DNA of 64,000 nt from Mimachlamys varia. Taxonomy: Eukaryota > Mollusca > Bivalvia > Pectinida > Pectinidae. The stretch covers positions 53,488,401-53,552,400 of the forward strand of contig OX392527.1 in the NCBI GenBank assembly GCA_947623455.1. The letters run 5' to 3'. Position numbers and translations under genes: made by a program. Positions 9,180 through 21,979 of this stretch are shown here, piece after piece. The number at the start of each line of letters is the position of its first letter. The stretch's first letter is position 1. A model generated the notes under the pieces. The model had not been told where the DNA came from. It was given only the letters and a program-made list of their open reading frames with translations, and searched no databases.

Positions 9180-11868
9180 GATAAAATGACCTGTGAACAG
9201 TTGTCAGTGTAGGGGTAAAATGACCCGTGAACAGTTGTCAGTCTAGGGGTAAAATTACCTGTGAACAGTTGTCAGTCTAGGGGTAAAATTACCTGTGAAC
9301 AGTTGTCAGTCTAGGGGTAAAATGACCTGTGAACAGTTGTCAGTCTAGGGGGTGAACAGTTGTCAGTCTAGGGGTAAAATTACCTGTGAACAGTTGTCAG
9401 TCTAGGGGTAAAATTACCTGTGAACAGTTGTCAGTGTAGGGGTAAAATTACCTGTGAACAGTTGTCAGTCTAGGGGTAAAATGACCTGTGAACAGTTGTC
9501 AGTCTAGCGGTAAAATGACCTGTGAACAGTTGTCAGTCTAGGGGTAAAATTACCTGTGAACAGTTGTCAGTCTAGGGGTAAAATTACCTGTGAACAGTTG
9601 TCAGTCTAGCGGTAAAATGACCTGTAAACAGTTGTCAGTCTAGCGGTAAAATGACCTGTAAACAGTTGTCAGTCTAGGGGTAAAATGACCTTTAAACAGT
9701 TGTCAGTCTAGGGGTAAAATGACCTTTAAACAGTTGTCAGTCTAGGGTTAAAATGACCTTTAAACAGTTGTCAGTCTAGGGGTAAAATGACCTGTGAACA
9801 GTTGTCAGTCTAGGGGTAAAATGACCTGTGAACAGTTGTCAGTCTAGGGGTAAAATTACCTGTGAAAGAGTTGTCAGTGTAGGGGTAAAATTACCTGTGA
9901 ACAGTTGTCAGTCTAGGGGTAAAATAACCTGTGAACAGTTGTCAGTCTAGGGGTAAAATGACCTGTGAACAGTTGTCAGTCTAGGGGTAAAATGACCTGT
10001 GAACAGTTGTCAGTCTAGGGGTAAAATTACCTGTGAACAGTTGTCAGTCTAGCGGTAAAATGACCTGTAAACAGTTGTCAGTCTAGGGGTAAAATTACCT
10101 GTGAACAGTTGTCAGTCTAGGGGTAAAATTACCTGTGAACAGTTGTCAGTCTAGCGGTAAAATGACCTGTAAACAGTTGTCAGTCTAGCGGTAAAATGAC
10201 CTGTAAACAGTTGTCAGTCTAGGGGTAAAATGACCTTTAAACAGTTGTCAGTCTAGGGGTAAAATGACCTTTAAACAGTTGTCAGTCTAGGGGTAAAATG
10301 ACCTGTGAACAGTTGTCAGTCTAGGGGTAAAATGACCTGTGAACAGTTGTCAGTCTAGGGGTAAAATTACCTGTGAACAGTTGTCAGTCTAGCGGTAAAA
10401 TGACCTGTAAACAGTTGTCAGTCTAGCGGTAAAATGACCTGTAAACAGTTGTCAGTCTAGGGGTAAAATGACCTTTAAACAGTTGTCAGTCTAGGGGTAA
10501 AATGACCTGCAAACAGTTGTCAGTCTAGGGGTAAAATGACCTTTAAACAGTTGTCAGTCTAGGGGTAAAATGACCTGTGAACAGTTGTCAGTCTAGGGGT
10601 AAAATGACCTGTGAACAGTTGTCAGTCTAGGGGTAAAATGACCTGTGAACAGTTGTCAGTCTAGGGGTAAAATGACCTGTGAACAGTTGTCAGTCTAGGG
10701 GTAAAATTACCTGTGAACAGTTGTCAGTCTAGGGGTAAAATTACCTGTGAACAGTTGTCAGTCTAGCGGTAAAATGACCTGTAAACAGTTGTCAGTCTAG
10801 GGGTAAAATGACCTTTAAACAGTTGTCAGTCTAGTGGTAAAATGACCTGTGAACATTTGTCAGTCTTGGAGTAAAATGACCTTTAAACAGTTGTCAGTCT
10901 AGGGGTAAAATGACCTGTGAACAGTTGTCAGTCTTGGGGTAAAATGACCTGCAAACAGTTGTCAGTCTAGGGGTAAAATTACCTTTAAACAGTTGTCAGT
11001 CTAGGGGTAAAATGACCTGTGAACAGTTGTCAGTCTAGTGGTAAAATGACCTGTGAACATTTGTCAGTCTTGGAGTAAAATGACCTGTGAACAGTTGTCA
11101 GTCTAGGGGTAAAATGACCTGTGAACAGTTGTCAGTCTTGGGGTAAAATGACCTGCAAACAGTTGTCAGTCTAGGGGTAAAATTACCTTTAAACAGTTGT
11201 CAGTCTAGAGGTAAAATGACCTGTGAACAGTTATCAGTCTAGTGGTAAAATGACCTGTGAACATTTGTCAGTCTTGGAGTAAAATGACCTGTGAACAGTT
11301 GTCAGTCTAGGGGTTAAATGACCCGTGAACAGTTGTCAGTCTAGTGGTAAAATGACCTGTGAATATTTGTTAGTCTAGGGGTAAAATGACCTGTGAACAT
11401 TTGTAAGTCTAGGGGTAAAATGACCTGTGAACAGTTGTCAGACTAGGGCTAAAATGACCTGTGAACAGTTGTCAGTCTAGGGGTAAAATGACCTGTGAAC
11501 ATTTGTTAGTCTAGGGGTAAAATGACCTATGAACAGTTGTCAGACTAGGGCTAAAATGACCTGTGAACAGTTGTCAGTCTAGGGGTAAAATGACCTGTAA
11601 ACAGTTGTCAGTCTAGAGGTAAAATAACATGTAAATAGTTGTCAGTCTAGGGGTAAAATGACCTGTAAACAGTTGTCAGTCTAGGGGTAAAATGACCTGT
11701 GAACAGTTGTCAGTCTAGAGGTAAAATAACCTATGAACAGTTGTCAGACTAGGGGTAAAATGACCTGTAAACAGTTGTCAGTCTGGGGTAAAATGACCTG
11801 TAAACAGTTGTCAGTCTGGGGTAAAATGACCTGTGAACAATTGTCAATCTAGGGGTAAAATGAAGGAG
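9180..11868. repeat. 34-bp minisatellite, about 79 copies
   Basis: The unit is 34 bp, roughly 'taaaatgacctgtgaacagttgtcagtctagggg', and fills 2.69 kb without spacers. Recurrent variants (TTACC/TGACC; GTGAACAG, GTAAACAG, TTTAAACAG; TAGGGG/TAGCGG) occur in repeated order near 9560-9730, 10090-10280 and 10360-10470, showing duplication of multi-unit blocks. Divergence rises towards the right end. No open frame is maintained. Confidence 0.95.
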
Positions 11869-13083
11869 TTATAACAGCCATGAGGCCAGTCTAATGATAC
11901 TATATTCAAAGGACCAACATATAAATGATCTTCACCTTGCCTTAAATTTGGTCAGAAACATCTTTGGGAAAAGGGGAACAGATTTTGCATAAATGGTGAC
12001 TGATCAACAAGGGGCCAGAGGGGCATGGCCCAATAGGGGAAATAAAGGTAATTCCTTTAAATCGTTACTTGTCATAAAGTTATGAATGGATTGTAATCAA
12101 ATTTGGTCAGAAACATCCTTGGGAGAAGGGGAATAGATTTTGCATAAATGGTGACTGACCATCAAGGGGCCTAAGGGGCGGGGCCAAATAGGGGAAACAG
12201 AGGAAAATCTTTTAAATTCCTACTAATCATAAAGTATTGCATTGATTTTAGCCAAAACTGATCATAAACATCCTTGGGTGAGGAGGAACAGATTTTGCAT
12301 AAATGGTGACTGACCCCCTTCCCGAGGTCCGGAGGGGCGGGCCCAATAGGAGATTTAGAGGTAAAGCCTTTAAATCAATTCTTGGATTTGGTTGTAACCC
12401 CCACCCTTTAGCAATATAAACCATTGCTTGGCATAAAGAGAACAACACATTCCTAATATCATGATTGGTCCCGGTTGAGCCTCGCTCTTGCAGACTTAAC
12501 TCCTGAGTAATAACTTTCAAACGGTTGAGGTCCCCATTCAAAAACTATAAAAATCACTGGGCATTAATAGATGATCACAAACATGATTTAAGATTTGATC
12601 CCATAGTCCACCATGCCATTGCAGATTTGATTCCTGAGTCATAACTTTTAAACCGTTGAGATCCCCACCCCAAAACTGTATATATACAATCACCAGGTAT
12701 TAAGAGACGATCACAAACACAAACATGATTTATAATTTGATCCCAGGGTCTGCCACACCCTTGCAGAGTTAACTTTTAGATGGTTGAGATCCGCACCTCG
12801 AATCTATATATACAATAGCTTGGTATAAAGATGCAATCACAATCATGATAATATTATGATTGGTCTCGCGGTATGTCACGTCGTTTCTGGGCATAAAGAG
12901 ACGAACACAGTCATGATATTAGCATTGGTGTAAGAGTCTGGCCTTAGCACCAGGGACTTTGTTTCTCTGTTGAACTTGAAAACAGTTGAGATACACACCC
13001 ATTAGCCAAACTTTGATTAATATAGATATGCTAATGATACCAATATTTACAGATGAGCGATACAAGCCCTCTGGGCCCCTTGT
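11869..13083. mobile_element. Right portion of a pearl/Helitron-like element
   Basis: Degenerate units of about 115 bp ('ggtcagaaacatcctt', 'gattttgcataaatggtgac', 'gggcggggccaa') occupy 11940-12380. Diverged units with 'catgat...tttgatccc' follow to about 12960. The right terminus is a GC-rich pairing (GCCC-TCT-GGGC) followed by CCCTTGTTT, the same end design as 4331-4350 and 8249-8268. The 34-bp array directly abuts it on the left, so array and flank probably form one element. Confidence 0.55.
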
Positions 13084-15589
13084 TTAAGATATACAAGATG
13101 AATACAAGATAAGAAGGGTAAAATCCATCTTTCTAAGAACGAATGAAAAATTATCGATGGTGGTCGCCAAGATCCTTCTGGGATCTCTTTTTGAGGCTTG
13201 TCAAGGCATTTGATAAAGGCTGGCATTAAAGATTGTTGTTTAAAACTTCACCAGTAAAACAGTATTGAGGGAATTTACTCCCCTAGTTCTGTATTTATTT
13301 CAATACTCGTCAACAATCTTCTTTTATTTATATTTTACTTTAATGATGTCGATTCTATGGAAGCTTTAACCAGACTCTTTGTCGATTATTCTTCTTTCAA
13401 GAGTCTTCTCGAATTTACATGTGTTAAAACAGAATATAAATTATGATATCCAATGTGTTTAGGATTGGGCCATGGCTAACACAGTCAAACCCCACGAACA
13501 CAAGTCAATGTTCTTGCAAATTTTGACATTAAGCAAGTCCCTCATCTTGATACTCTGAGGTGACGAGGATCTGCCATTCTACACAAATGTTGATATTATA
13601 TTTTCACATTCATAGAATCAACTAAGAGGTTAGAAAACAATTAGTGGACAATCTCTGCAACTGCACGACCCCCTTCTTTGTCTTTCTTTCCTCCCATGCT
13701 CTTGTCGTTCTTTTATTTCCGCTGTATTTGATTCCATATCTAAATATCAATGATTACATTTCTAATTATTGTCATCACTTGTTATCGAACAGGATAATAT
13801 ACACTGCTGATTCCCATGCCGAGCAATTTTTTGTTTAACGCTACTTAAATTATGTCATAATGGCGTTAAAAAAATTGGATGTTGTAAATAAATTATGATT
13901 TCCTTGGTCATACAAAAAGAAAAAACAATGAAAATATTATGAGATGAAACAAATAATTTTCTATAAGTCAACAAAATTTCAATGAAAAAAAACTCGAAGA
14001 AATAAAAGCCAGGAAAATGTATTGAAATATGGTGGAAATAAAATGAAAAAAAAATATGCACTTTTTGCACGATGCTTCATAACATTACTGTTAGGAGAGG
14101 GTCTGGTAAGTTGTGAGAACTTGTGCCTTATCACTTTGAATTATGATCAGTAAAATATGTTTGAATGAATGACTTTTTCTCGAAAACAAATAAGGACGAA
14201 ACAACAAAAGGAACACTCCGTGGCACCAATATTAATCCCACCATTTGTGAACTAAACTGAAGGAAACTTGGGACGAAGTCTGTTCGACGTCAATCAGATA
14301 TGATGTTAATAAACCTTATTCAAACAGTTTTGCACATTAACAAATACGTACACGTTTATTTGCTGATTCATTGTAATGGAGCATGCAATTAATTAATTTA
14401 GTTATAGCTGTTTTGATGATGATTTATGTTCATTTATGATTAGCGTTGGTAAACTTGGGTGCATTCGATCGCTGGCCTTTTGGTGATGCTCTCAAACTAT
14501 AAAATATTTCCATCACCGATCCCAAATGAATACAACTTGATTTGTGTCATGACAATTTCAGTAGTCACACTTTCTTTCTCTTAACCAAACATTTCACGGA
14601 TACGATAAACATTAATCTTCACACAAATAACTATTAGCCCAGTAGAGCTATAATTACGACACACAAATCTTCTGAACAAGAAGTAGATCAACACGGCTAG
14701 CTTTTATGTGTACATACATAATGGAGTCATATGGTTAAATGGTCAAATGTACAACTTATATATAATAGGCTTATATACACAATACAGGTTTCTGTATAAT
14801 TTGTTGATTTAAAGACATTATTAGTTTGATTCGTATTAACATCAATTCGAATGCAGCGACGTATATAATTTATATCCTCGATATTAATAACTTAAAAGAC
14901 CCTAACAATCTGAATTCAAGGGAGGTAACCACATATATAATTTCGCCTCACTATCAAACTTACAACAGACCGCTCGTTATAATGGCGGTACATTGTCTGT
15001 GTCATAAACTTAAAAGGGAGCCAGTCACTTTCGATCGGCTGTGTCGTAAACAAAGGGCCCCACACCATTGTCCCTTTAAAGTGACCCCTTTTTCATGTTT
15101 TTTATAAATGCACTGTTTCCTTTCAATATCATGCCCGTAAATAGCTTTTCACTCCTGTTTTGTGAAAATGTGTTTGTTTATTTTGAAGGCCTAATTTCTT
15201 TTAATAACCATCTACGATATAATAAATAACATCACTTTAACACGATTTGCATGTATTGTAAAATGAATAGAACCGAGCTATTTTACAAAACACTGACAGT
15301 CGTAAACTGTCTGTTCCCGTCGAAACCACAATTATATAATCAGTTCTATCAACAATTCATACAGAAATATTGACAGACACATGGTGTATCGCTATAATTC
15401 CATTTCTGTACTATTGGTAACCCTCGTCATTTCTGCCAATGAAATATGGACCTTGAACAACTGACAATAAGTTCCATATGCTTACAGACCTGGCAAGTCA
15501 AACTATGAAATGTATTTGTTTGGAAATCGCTTGAAGAAATTAATATATATTTTTTTTGTATCTGACGGTGGCTGTTTCTTTTCATTCTT
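13084..15589. other. A+T-rich intergenic DNA without recognised gene
   Basis: I found no supported exon, RNA gene or repeat family here. Short ORFs (13644-13838, 13855-14070, 14826-15107) lack domains, good splice context or compositional signals of coding. Confidence 0.4.
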
Positions 15590-15740
15590 TGAAGGTGCCG
15601 TGTTGGCCAGGTGTCTGACATTACGTGCTTTAATTAGTCGTCCGGGTTCGAGGTGTACGTGGTACAGTTTTTCTCTCCGGGAACACCGGCTTCCCTCCTG
15701 AACTAAAACCTGTCACGTCCTTATAATTAATTAACCATAA
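15590..15740 (+). mobile_element. Probable tRNA-derived SINE fragment
   Basis: A B-box-like GGGTTCGAGG lies at 15643-15652, with a weak A-box-like stretch (TTGGCCAGGTG) about 40 bp upstream. Downstream comes 'tctctccgggaacaccgg' then CTTCCCTCC, resembling the 'CTCCGGYTTCCTCC' body common in invertebrate tRNA-SINEs. No clear poly(A) tail or target duplication was found, so this is likely an old, partial copy. Confidence 0.45.
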
Positions 15741-16736
15741 CTGTTATTCGAAGTAATAGGACTAAATTAACACACACACACAAAAAAAAAAAAAAAGTCA
15801 ATGGCATACATATTTTGGTTTCAAACTGTTTGGGGAAAAATGTTAATGTATTCTGCGTTGTATTTAACTAAAAACAAGTGTATACTAATATTTCTGCTTC
15901 ATTTTCTAAATGTCTAAAGGCTAAATCATTGATACGAAGAACTATGCCAAGTAAAGAAAGATGACATTTCAATAAAAAAAAAGTGGTACGAAATGTCTAC
16001 TTCTTTCGACTGTTCCGTCTGGTATAGATGCGTCATTCTGTTGCCTACAGATAATCCCTAGAAAAGGTTAATATTTAAAAGTTATAAGGATTAGTTTCCA
16101 ATATCGCTGTAATAAAATTGTAAATAGACCGTACGTATTTATATAAGCGGAGAGATTTACAACGACTCTACAGTCAAGGGAATTCGTCAAGGTTTGGTGA
16201 CATTTAGTGTCTCGATATAAACAAGCGGGTTTACACGAGAAAGTGCTTCCTATTGAAGAAAACACACAATACACATGTTTTATTTTCATTTTTGAGGATT
16301 CACTTAGTATTGACCCAGTAACGCACGCGATTAAACCACGACACACGGCATTATGATCCGGTAAATACGGTATATTAATGTTGAGTGTTTGCCAAGTCTG
16401 TGGGAGAAAGCTCCATTCAACACTGACATGTGTGTACATATATAGAGTTTGGACTTACAGCGTAGTCGGATTTCACTGTGTCATTTAAATGCACTTCATT
16501 TTTATGGATTTTCATTTCATTTCTTTACCACCGAATCACTGTCTGTAGTTCTAGAGCGAAATTAAAGTAACACGTGCATGTTCGTGTCAGAAATGTTCAG
16601 CCATATTTGAACAGATAATTTCGGGCATGAAAAACTGTATGAAATGGAATAGCACAGAACGACTTTGGAATGTATTTTAAGAAATTCGGGAGAGAGTGAG
16701 AGTAATTGGGAAGTGTTAATCAACTTTCGGTTCAGA

Positions 16737-16753
16737 ATGAAGGAACAAGAAGG
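16737..16753 (+). CDS. Candidate first coding exon of the TMEM200-like gene
   Basis: An ATG followed by four codons and GG ends at a strong donor GTAAGT (16754). Joined to the acceptor at 21979, the split codon becomes GGA and the reading frame enters the long terminal exon without a stop (MKEQE-G-NSSRDKK...). The terminal exon has no usable ATG before its first membrane segment, so an upstream start is needed. Phase agreement has a one-in-three chance of being accidental; a different first exon is possible. Confidence 0.35.
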
Positions 16754-17335
16754 GTAAGTAACTAAAAGTAAACCCCATATCTTATATTTCAGAACTCACC
16801 AACACTATAACCGGGGAAATACATACAGTTTAATGTCTAAACATATTTATTCTGAGTGATATGTGACCTAGAGATAAGCAAATCACTCTATATAATCACA
16901 AACTCCTGCTACACGTAAGCTCATTAATAAACCCGCCGTATTTCTTTTCAGTGCATTGAATTGTTATCGGACATCTCAGTCACTATATATGTTAAAATCA
17001 CTGAACTGAACCTGCCCTATAGGGAATTCGAAGATCTTTATAAACATATTTTCAATTTGCGACAGACTGGTTGACCTAGAGTAACACTTTAAGGAGTAAT
17101 TAATTAAAGTAACTGTTGTAAATAAAATGAAGGAAAGAAAGAATAAGGATTTGTAGTTTGAAATTTATTTAGATATTGTTAAAATGCGGTATATATTATG
17201 TTTCAGGAAATTAGGACACGAAACAACGTACAATCATAGGCATGACTTGATGTAATTGCCAAACCGCGATATTCTTTAATTCATCTGTATGAACCGAATA
17301 CATTCATCGGCAGAATGTTACCGTGTTTGGTTGTT

Positions 17336-17930
17336 TTTAGCCAAACATCATCAAATGGTGGGCTATTCAAATCACCCTGCGTCCGTGGTCCGTCCTTCCT
17401 TCAACAACTATTGTTATCCCTATTTCTTGAGAAGTACTGGATGGATCATTCTTAAAGTTCATATGTTGGTTTCCCCTTGATGCCTTTTTGTGCATGGTCC
17501 ATTTTTGGACAGATCCGATAAACAATGTGGTCGACAGGCGGCCATCTTGGATTCGTGAGTAATAATTTGTTATCGCTATTTTTGTGGGTTTTTTTTTGGA
17601 GAATTACTAGATGGATCATTCTCATAATCATATGTAGGTTTCCCTTGGTGCCTTGATGGCATGGTCCATTTTTTGTCATGTCCGATAATCGATATGGCCA
17701 TCTTGGATTTGTTAGTAATATTTTGTTATCGCTATTTCTTGAGAAGTTCTTGATGGATCATTCTTAAAGATCATATGTAGGTTTCTTTTGATGCCTAGTT
17801 GTGCATGGTCCATTTTCGGACAGATCCTATACACAATATAGTCGACAGGCGACCATTTTGGATTTGTGGGTAATAGTTTGTTATCGCTATTTCTTTACCA
17901 TTACTGGATTGTCAATAGTCATCATAATAA
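17336..17930. mobile_element. Pearl-like element fragment with ~185-bp tandem units
   Basis: The left end, TTTAGCCAAACATCATC...GGTGGGCTATTCAAATCAC, is a diverged version of the hairpin end at 1496. Three units of about 185 bp follow, each with 'tggatcattctt', 'catggtccattt', 'cgacaggcggccatcttgg' and 'ttatcgctatttctt'. The usual right-end hairpin plus CTCTTGTT is absent, so it is truncated. It lies in the proposed intron of the TMEM200-like gene. Confidence 0.6.
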
Positions 17931-18045
17931 ATACATATATGCCACGAAAAATATCATTAATATTACTCACGAAACGGCAGACAATTTCCCACATGTGAGC
18001 AGAATTAAACCAATATAATCAATATCGAATAATAAAATGTGAAAA

Positions 18046-18992
18046 TGACGTAGCGGGACCGACTTTTGACACATAACGGGACAGACTTTTGACACATCAC
18101 TGTATTACACACGTAAAGGGACAGACTTTTGACACATCACGGTATTGGACACGTAACGGGACAGACTTTTGACACATCACGGTATTGGACACGTAACGGG
18201 ACAGACTTTTGACACATCACGGTATTAGACACGTAACGGGACAGACTTTTGACACATCACTGTATTGGACACGTAGCGGGACAGACTTTTGACACATCAC
18301 GGTATTGGACACGTAACGGGACAGACTTTTGATACATCACGATATTGGACACGTAACGGGACAGACTTTTGACACATCACGGTATTGGACACGTAACGGG
18401 ACAGACTTTTGATACATCACTGTATTGAACACGCAACGGGACATACTTTTGACACATCACGGTATTGGACACGTAACGGGACAGACTTTTGACACATCAC
18501 TGTATTGGACACGTAACGGGACAGAATTTTGACACATCACTGTATTGGACACGTAGCGGGACAGACTGTTGACACATCACTGTATTGGACACGTAACGGG
18601 ACAGACTTTTGACAAATCTCTGTATTGGACACGTAACGGGACAGACTTTTGACACATCACTGTATTGGACACGTAACGGGACAGACTTTTGACACATCAC
18701 GGTATTGGACACGCAACGGGACAGACTTTTGACACATAACGGTATTGGACACGCAACGAGACAGACTTTTGACACATCACGGTATTGGACACGTAACGGG
18801 ACAGACTTTTGACACATCACGGTATTAGACACGTAAAGGGACAGACTTTTGACACATCACGGTATTGGACACGTAACGGGACAGACTTTTGACACATCAC
18901 GGTATTGGACACGTAACGGGACAGACTTTTGACACATCACGGTATTGGACACGTAGCGGGACAGACTTTTGACACATCACTGTATTGACCAC
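18046..18992. repeat. 40-bp satellite, about 23 copies
   Basis: The unit 'gggacagacttttgacacat' + 'cacggtattggacacgtaac' repeats with few substitutions over 0.95 kb. Copies are more uniform than in the 34-bp array, implying recent spread or homogenisation. The 111-aa minus-strand frame at 18497-18832 simply cycles through the three registers every 120 bp and is not a gene. Confidence 0.95.
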
Positions 18993-21979
18993 ACCATTTC
19001 TCTCCCTTCATATAGTTGGTCCCTTATTGACCAAAAGTAATGATCGAAATACGTCTTTTATCAAATTAATCATTAACTCTTTTTATCTCCGTTGTAGACG
19101 AATTGTGGGAGAGGGAAATTTAAAATAGTTTCAAAATTAAACAATCATTAAAAATAAATGGATAACAATGTGTTAAAAAGGAAGTTTGACAGAAACAGGT
19201 TAATAATGACTGGATTGACGTCACAAAGGTTATTAAACCTAATCTTAATCTCGAGTAGGTGTTGATCGCTCGATCGGTTAACGACAAGTTCGGTGCATTG
19301 TGTTACTCAGATTATAATATCATTTTATTGATGTTGATTTTGTAAAATAAAAAAGAAAACAAAGATATGAAAAATAAAATACGTCGAGTGTAATTAAAAA
19401 TACAGATACTTCTTTTTAATTTAAATGTTATGAAACCGTCAAAATAACCATATTTATACAACCGAAAAAATGGCATCATCTTTATGAAAATAAGGACTTT
19501 TCAGTCTGTGATTTCTTTTTCAATATTACCATTAATACGAATTAAAATATCGTATCCTGATGTTCACAATATAACCCATTGATGTTCACTATAAGAACAG
19601 TAATATTGTTGCAGATGTTGTTTTTTTTAACTGAATTTGAATACATTCAGGATTCTATCCGACAGCATTTCTAAAGTGAAGTCATGTCAAAGTGTTTTAT
19701 TTTCATGTCAAACACATAATATTCATAAATGAAAATAAAATATATAGTTTATGAAATGCGTGTGACGATAATGCCTGATTATAAACGTTATAAAGACAAT
19801 AAATAATGAAATGTACCATTAGGCCACGGCTAATAACAGTAAACAGTTATTTACAGTTTCTACTGTAAGTCTGCAACCGGCATTTATGTTGGATCACAGA
19901 TCCACTTAACGGGTATTTATAAGTACACATGTCCCATTTAACAAAATATATTATATTGGCATGCGCAATACACACAAACGAGACTCTTATAACACAATAA
20001 ACAATATGGATCTAAAAACTGTTACAAAGTATTGCCATAACTTATACACGAGTTGACCGGAAACGGTCTAGGTGGATGGCTGGCGACCGACTAACCCACA
20101 ACTCAGTTGGTAGAGCGTCCGCTAAAGTTTAGAGGGTCCTTGGTTCGAATTGCAGTTTTGTAGTGGACACATCTCTTGTAATACATATCCGGTCATAGCG
20201 TATTTCAGTTCAGTTTTGATATATAAATCAAGATTCAGTTTGAAAATGAATCAATGATTTAAAAATCTTCTGCTGGTACAAAGTACATTGACCAGAATAA
20301 TGTCGGAACGTTTTCTATTCGATCATAATTTAGTATTCATATACTGTATTACATGTATGAATAAATCCTAATTATATCGATATATAACGATATTTTTGTT
20401 AAATCAACACTGAAATTTACAGACTCAATTTCAGAATAACAAGAAACACTTCCTCATATTATAATTGCTGTTCATGACAGTTCTTGGTAAACAATCGTAG
20501 ATTATCGTGAAGATCGGTGAACGTGACTTGGACACTTTCTCATGTTGATTTAAAGCGTGAACAACACAAGTTGCACATGTATACATATATTTTTGCTTCT
20601 TAATGCAAAAAAAGTCCAGATGGTGCGAAATACTGAACGTCATTAAACCTTAACGTAAAAAAAAGACCCATTCAGTTCACCCACAAAGGTATTCACACAC
20701 TCTACATGTGAAGGAGCTGTTATAAATAAGCTCATGACAGGTATAGGTATATTATATAACAAGTTAACTACGGTGTAGGCGCCCTGACTATCTCACCAAA
20801 CAATAACCTGAATGATGATTCTAATATGTCGGGGTAATTTAAACTGATATCAAAGTGTTTGTTAATAGGCATCCTTCCTTTGATGTGTTCGAGGTCTAGT
20901 TTTGCTGGATTTTGTTACAAGAGTCGTGGGCTAATATAGAGGTGTTAACTAAAATGTCCAAATTACCTTTTCCGTCAGATGAATTGGGAATTTGTGCAAT
21001 TTTTTTGGGATACAGTATCGTATGGTAATTTATAACCTTCTTTTTGTTAAAGACATAATCACTAGTATGAAACACTGGTCCACATACCAAAGATATGTAG
21101 CTATATAGTATATAAGGCAATTGAAGCTGGTACACATGTATTTATTGATTTGCTGGTTTGAACCGACTTCCTGGTTTATTTTCCCAAAGGTCTTGACTGG
21201 CGAGAAGAACTTTTAACAACTGTTTCTTTCCTTATGTCTCCCTGGACATTAAGCACGCCTCTCTTTTGACCTTAATGATGTATTCTTCTGAGGTTTCATT
21301 CACGTTCAAGTCTCGTTTAAATCTCATTTAAACATTTAAAATTATCTTAAAGAAATTTTGATCAATTTTAATATCGTATGTACTTCTGAAAATTGTGTCA
21401 AAAATATAGGTGTCTCTGTTGCTTGTAGAACTTTTTTTACATGAAATTAAAAGAAATACCAATTCGGCGGCCATTTTGAAAATGCGTATTTCTGTGCATA
21501 TTTTGCACTTGGCGAAAGGCCGATATTTCACCGTTTGATGCTGGATTGATCTCTTAAAAACATCAGTGTTTCGTCATTTTTAATCATAGAAAGCTAGTTT
21601 TTGCTGTACAGCTTTATAATGTTCAATATTATAGAAATATTATGCAACAAAGAGAAAAATTATATACTTTTTATATTTTTTTCATATTGGAGCCCTTTTT
21701 CTTTTTGAACCCGAAATTGTGAAAAATAACACAAATAGTAACGGGACAAAAAATGAAGTGGGAAATTACAGCATCTTAGTTTCTGTCGCTTGAACAGTGT
21801 TCTTTTAGACAATCAGAAACGTCATTACCATTGAGATTTAACCAAATTCCCTAAACATCGATACCATATTCAAATACTAAACTACAAAGATCATATTTCG
21901 TAGCTTACTTGTATGTCAACTTCTTTTGTATTCTTCGTTACTGATTCTGCAAATGATGATTTTATGATTTTTATTTCAG
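18993..21979. other. Remainder of proposed TMEM200-like intron; A+T-rich
   Basis: No exon was recognised. The region holds a degenerate tRNA-like sequence (20080-20165) and unremarkable short ORFs. The end has a T-rich stretch leading to TTTCAG at 21974-21979, which is the proposed acceptor. Confidence 0.4.
20080..20165 (+). mobile_element. tRNA-derived SINE head or tRNA pseudogene
   Basis: The stretch 'actcagttggtagagcgtcc' (A-box region) is followed 25 bp later by GGTCCTTGGTTCGAATTG (B-box GGTTCGAAT, 20142-20150). The acceptor stem does not pair and the 3' side lacks a proper T-arm partner, so a functional tRNA is unlikely. The same head occurs in tRNA-derived SINEs of molluscs (from general knowledge). 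Confidence 0.5.

Noticed and set aside
9180..11868. CRISPR-like look of a 34-bp direct repeat array
   Set aside because: Units abut without spacers and the context is animal DNA; it is a minisatellite. The same applies to the 40-bp and 53-bp arrays.
14826..15107. 93-aa ORF in the 13-15.6 kb interval
   Set aside because: No domain, no convincing splice or start signals, A+T-rich chance ORF.
18497..18832. 111-aa minus-strand ORF
   Set aside because: It lies wholly inside the 40-bp satellite and reads the three registers in turn.
20080..20165. Functional tRNA gene
   Set aside because: A and B boxes are present but the acceptor and T stems do not pair by eye; SINE or pseudogene more likely.
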